DNA from: Bacillus sp. Xin1
GTDB taxonomy: Bacteria; Bacillota; Bacilli; Bacillales; Bacillaceae_G
Direction: 5' to 3'
DNA length: 64,000 nt
Assembly: GCF_013314535.1 (NCBI RefSeq)
Contig: NZ_JABUAE010000012.1
Location: 1-64,000, forward strand
Part shown: in pieces, positions 62,717 to 64,000 of the stretch
Layout of the letters: each line of letters opens with the position of its first letter
How positions within the stretch are numbered: the first letter of the stretch is position 1
The notes under the pieces: model-generated
Database searches by the model: none
Seen by the model: the letters and a program-made list of their open reading frames with translations, nothing else
Told to the model about the DNA's origin: nothing
Program-made: the position numbers and the translations under genes

Positions 62717-63376
62717 TTATTTTAAGCTAGCAACCCAGTCAATTAACTGTTCCCTTGAGCCAGCTAGTAAATATTTATGAGAGTTTCCTTCGTCATTCTT
62801 AAAAAAATTCTCTTTCATTAATACTTTAAATGTAGCGTAAATGGGAATGCGGGGGGCCCTTTTATACTCGCTCTTTGACATGATTTCATTACCCATGTCG
62901 TTTAATACATTCGTGGTTTTTACATATTTATGTTTTTCCACATGGTTAAGGGCACAAAAAACAATATCTTTAAATAAGTCCAGTGGAACGACATTAGAAT
63001 ATGGTGTACCCTCAATTCTCATAGTTTCGATACGAATTTTCCCATCAGTAATTGCCCAACTAGTTCTTGCTGTTGCAGAAATCTCTTCTCTATTTGCTCC
63101 ATCACTATCGAATTGCTCTTCTTCGTCAAATATTAGATTAGTCCATTCATTTTTTAATCCATGAACCTTCTTTATAAATAAGTCAACTTTCTCCCCTTGA
63201 CTAGATAACTCTGTTACTGATTGCCACTCCTTATTAGATGCATGTTCAGATACCTTTTTCCCAATATAACCTTGATATGCTTCTAATGATTCCATTAATG
63301 ATTCAAATGAACCTGTAACATCATTCGTTTCACTATGATTATCGTTTAAATCAAGGTCATTTTTTAATTTAGTCAT
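62717..63376 (-). CDS. Unknown 219-residue protein with a possible winged-helix C-terminus
   Basis: Not recognised. N-terminus acidic and helical (NDLDLNDNHSETNDVTGSFE, AYQGYIGKKVSEHASNKEWQ). From residue about 125 to 219 the pattern PLDLFKDIVFCALNHVEKHK, DMGNEIMSKSEY, APRIPIYATFKVLMKENFF and SHKYLLAG resembles a winged-helix domain with a beta wing. The ATG follows GGAGGG. It lies alone between the topB pieces, with a striking palindromic region upstream. It may be a mobile-element or defence-related gene or a regulator; unproven. Confidence 0.7.
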   Translation of the reverse strand: MTKLKNDLDLNDNHSETNDVTGSFESLMESLEAYQGYIGKKVSEHASNKEWQSVTELSSQGEKVDLFIKKVHGLKNEWTNLIFDEEEQFDSDGANREEISATARTSWAITDGKIRIETMRIEGTPYSNVVPLDLFKDIVFCALNHVEKHKYVKTTNVLNDMGNEIMSKSEYKRAPRIPIYATFKVLMKENFFKNDEGNSHKYLLAGSREQLIDWVASLK

Positions 63377-63450
63377 AATATAATACCCTCCACATCAATT
63401 ATTTAACAACCGAAATTTTATAAATTAATTATAATACACTTCAAAGTTAC

Positions 63451-63507
63451 AATCAATTATATTTTTGTAATCAATTACAAAAATATAATTGATTACAAAA
63501 ATATAAT
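63451..63507. repeat. Three copies of ATTACAAAAATATAAT forming a 21-bp palindrome plus a direct repeat
   Basis: AATCAATTATATTTTTGTAAT (63451-63471) is the exact complement of 63474-63494 around CA. The 16-mer ATTACAAAAATATAAT occurs inverted at 63456-63471, and directly at 63474-63489 and 63492-63507. The array is 75 bases ahead of the 219-residue gene. The adjoining 63508-63690 region shows no gene. Confidence 0.9.
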
Positions 63508-63696
63508 ACCTTTAACGTTTTTATAATTCCAAAACAAAGTTTGATTAAAAACATCTCACAAATCAGTATTATATGATAAACAAAAAAGAATCCCTTTTGA
63601 AAAGCAATTGATCATAATCCACTTAAATTTTCTTATTTGGAGGGGGTAAAGCCTCACATCTTTTTTATAAACGGTATAACTTTATTTCAAATCCAC

Positions 63697-63742
63697 AAAA
63701 AAAGAATTGCCCATCAAAAATTTAGATGAGCAATTCTTTTTT
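63697..63742 (-). terminator. Terminator of the minus-strand topB
   Basis: AAAAAAAGAATTGC-CATC pairs with GATG-GCAATTCTTTTTTT. It lies directly after the stop codon. Confidence 0.88.
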
Positions 63743-64000
63743 TAATCGAATTTTAGTTTCTTTAAGGCTTCAGCTAACGCATTATTTAATGGTTCTTCTT
63801 CTTTTTTCTGTTGTTTCATATATTTTTGAACGTCGCGTTTATCAGCTTTGTTTCCAGATTCTTTTTTACGTCTCTCTTGGAATGTCGATAACTTCTCACG
63901 ATAGCCACATTTACATGCGAAAATTTGGCCAGCACCTTCCCCGCGTAATTCTAATTTCTTCTTACATTGCGGACAACGAGCATTTGTTGTACGAGATACA
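63742..64000 (-). CDS. topB: DNA topoisomerase III, C-terminal part (runs out of window)
   Basis: The last 85 residues are visible on the minus strand. A zinc-ribbon remnant reads ARCPQCKKKLELRGEGAGQIFACKCGYREKL, followed by the basic tail NKADKRDVQKYMKQQKKEEE and LNNALAEALKKLKFD. This is the usual C-terminus of Bacillus TopB. Whether the gene is full length or starts at the point where the fragment at 62.2 kb breaks off cannot be seen. Confidence 0.88.
   Translation of the reverse strand, partial: VSRTTNARCPQCKKKLELRGEGAGQIFACKCGYREKLSTFQERRKKESGNKADKRDVQKYMKQQKKEEEPLNNALAEALKKLKFD

Noticed and set aside
63451-63507. Possible CRISPR-like direct repeats
   Set aside because: The 16-mers are adjacent, AT-rich and partly inverted, with spacers of only 2 bases. 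No spacer array or cas gene is present.

Overview
The window looks like a stretch of chromosome from a Bacillus cereus-group bacterium (low GC, AGGAGG-type ribosome binding sites, many simple hairpin terminators). Supporting signs are blocks that keep Bacillus subtilis gene order (yfkAB-yfkD-yfkE, yfkH-yfkI-yfkJ-yfkK, yceC-yceH), a FatB/YclQ-type iron-siderophore binding protein, a second short prolyl-tRNA synthetase behind a T-box, an LPNTA-type surface protein, and three interspersed repeats that resemble bcr1. The exact species cannot be told from this window.

Layout. 1-5.6 kb: a broken-off secreted peptidoglycan-binding protein with Gly-Pro-Gly repeats, then rlmCD, an AlkA-type glycosylase, a PdaA-type deacetylase and class I fumarase, all on the minus strand. 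5.7-8.3 kb: a three-gene operon of unknown role (membrane protein, TPR membrane protein, TPR-AAA ATPase). 8.36-8.9 kb: an IS1182-type remnant. 9-14.8 kb: the yfk block, a Ca/H antiporter and small proteins. 15.2-19 kb: a large TPR/dynamin-like GTPase convergent with a signal peptidase I gene pair. 19.3-28.8 kb: membrane proteins, a PfeT/ZosA-type metal ATPase, the second yfk block and a Ca-type P-ATPase. 28.8-35.4 kb: the TerD/TerC/TelA (yce) stress cluster and a ROK kinase. 35.6-45.2 kb: the LPNTA surface protein, T-box-proS2, transporters, a TetR-controlled efflux pump and small redox or membrane proteins. 45.5-48.3 kb: the methionine ABC transporter metQNI behind a SAM riboswitch. 48.4-50.6 kb: an ABC-F ATPase behind what looks like a leader-peptide attenuator. 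50.8-59.6 kb: two TPP-riboswitch operons for thiamine (thiXYZ-type uptake and thiM-thiE), with a dicarboxylate transporter and ilvA between them. 59.7-64 kb: an iron-siderophore locus whose permeases are reduced to a fragment, a truncated topB start, an unknown 219-residue protein with a striking palindromic promoter, and the C-terminus of topB on the opposite strand.

Much of the window is metabolite- or stress-controlled uptake: SAM controls metQNI, TPP controls thiamine salvage, tRNA-Pro controls proS2, and there are candidate PerR, Fur, TetR and XRE sites. The most unusual places are the rearranged 61.5-64 kb end, the ABC-F attenuator, the TPR-AAA operon and the TPR-GTPase with a non-standard P-loop. 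No tRNA, rRNA or CRISPR array was seen. Functions are inferred from motifs and remembered families; no database search was run.
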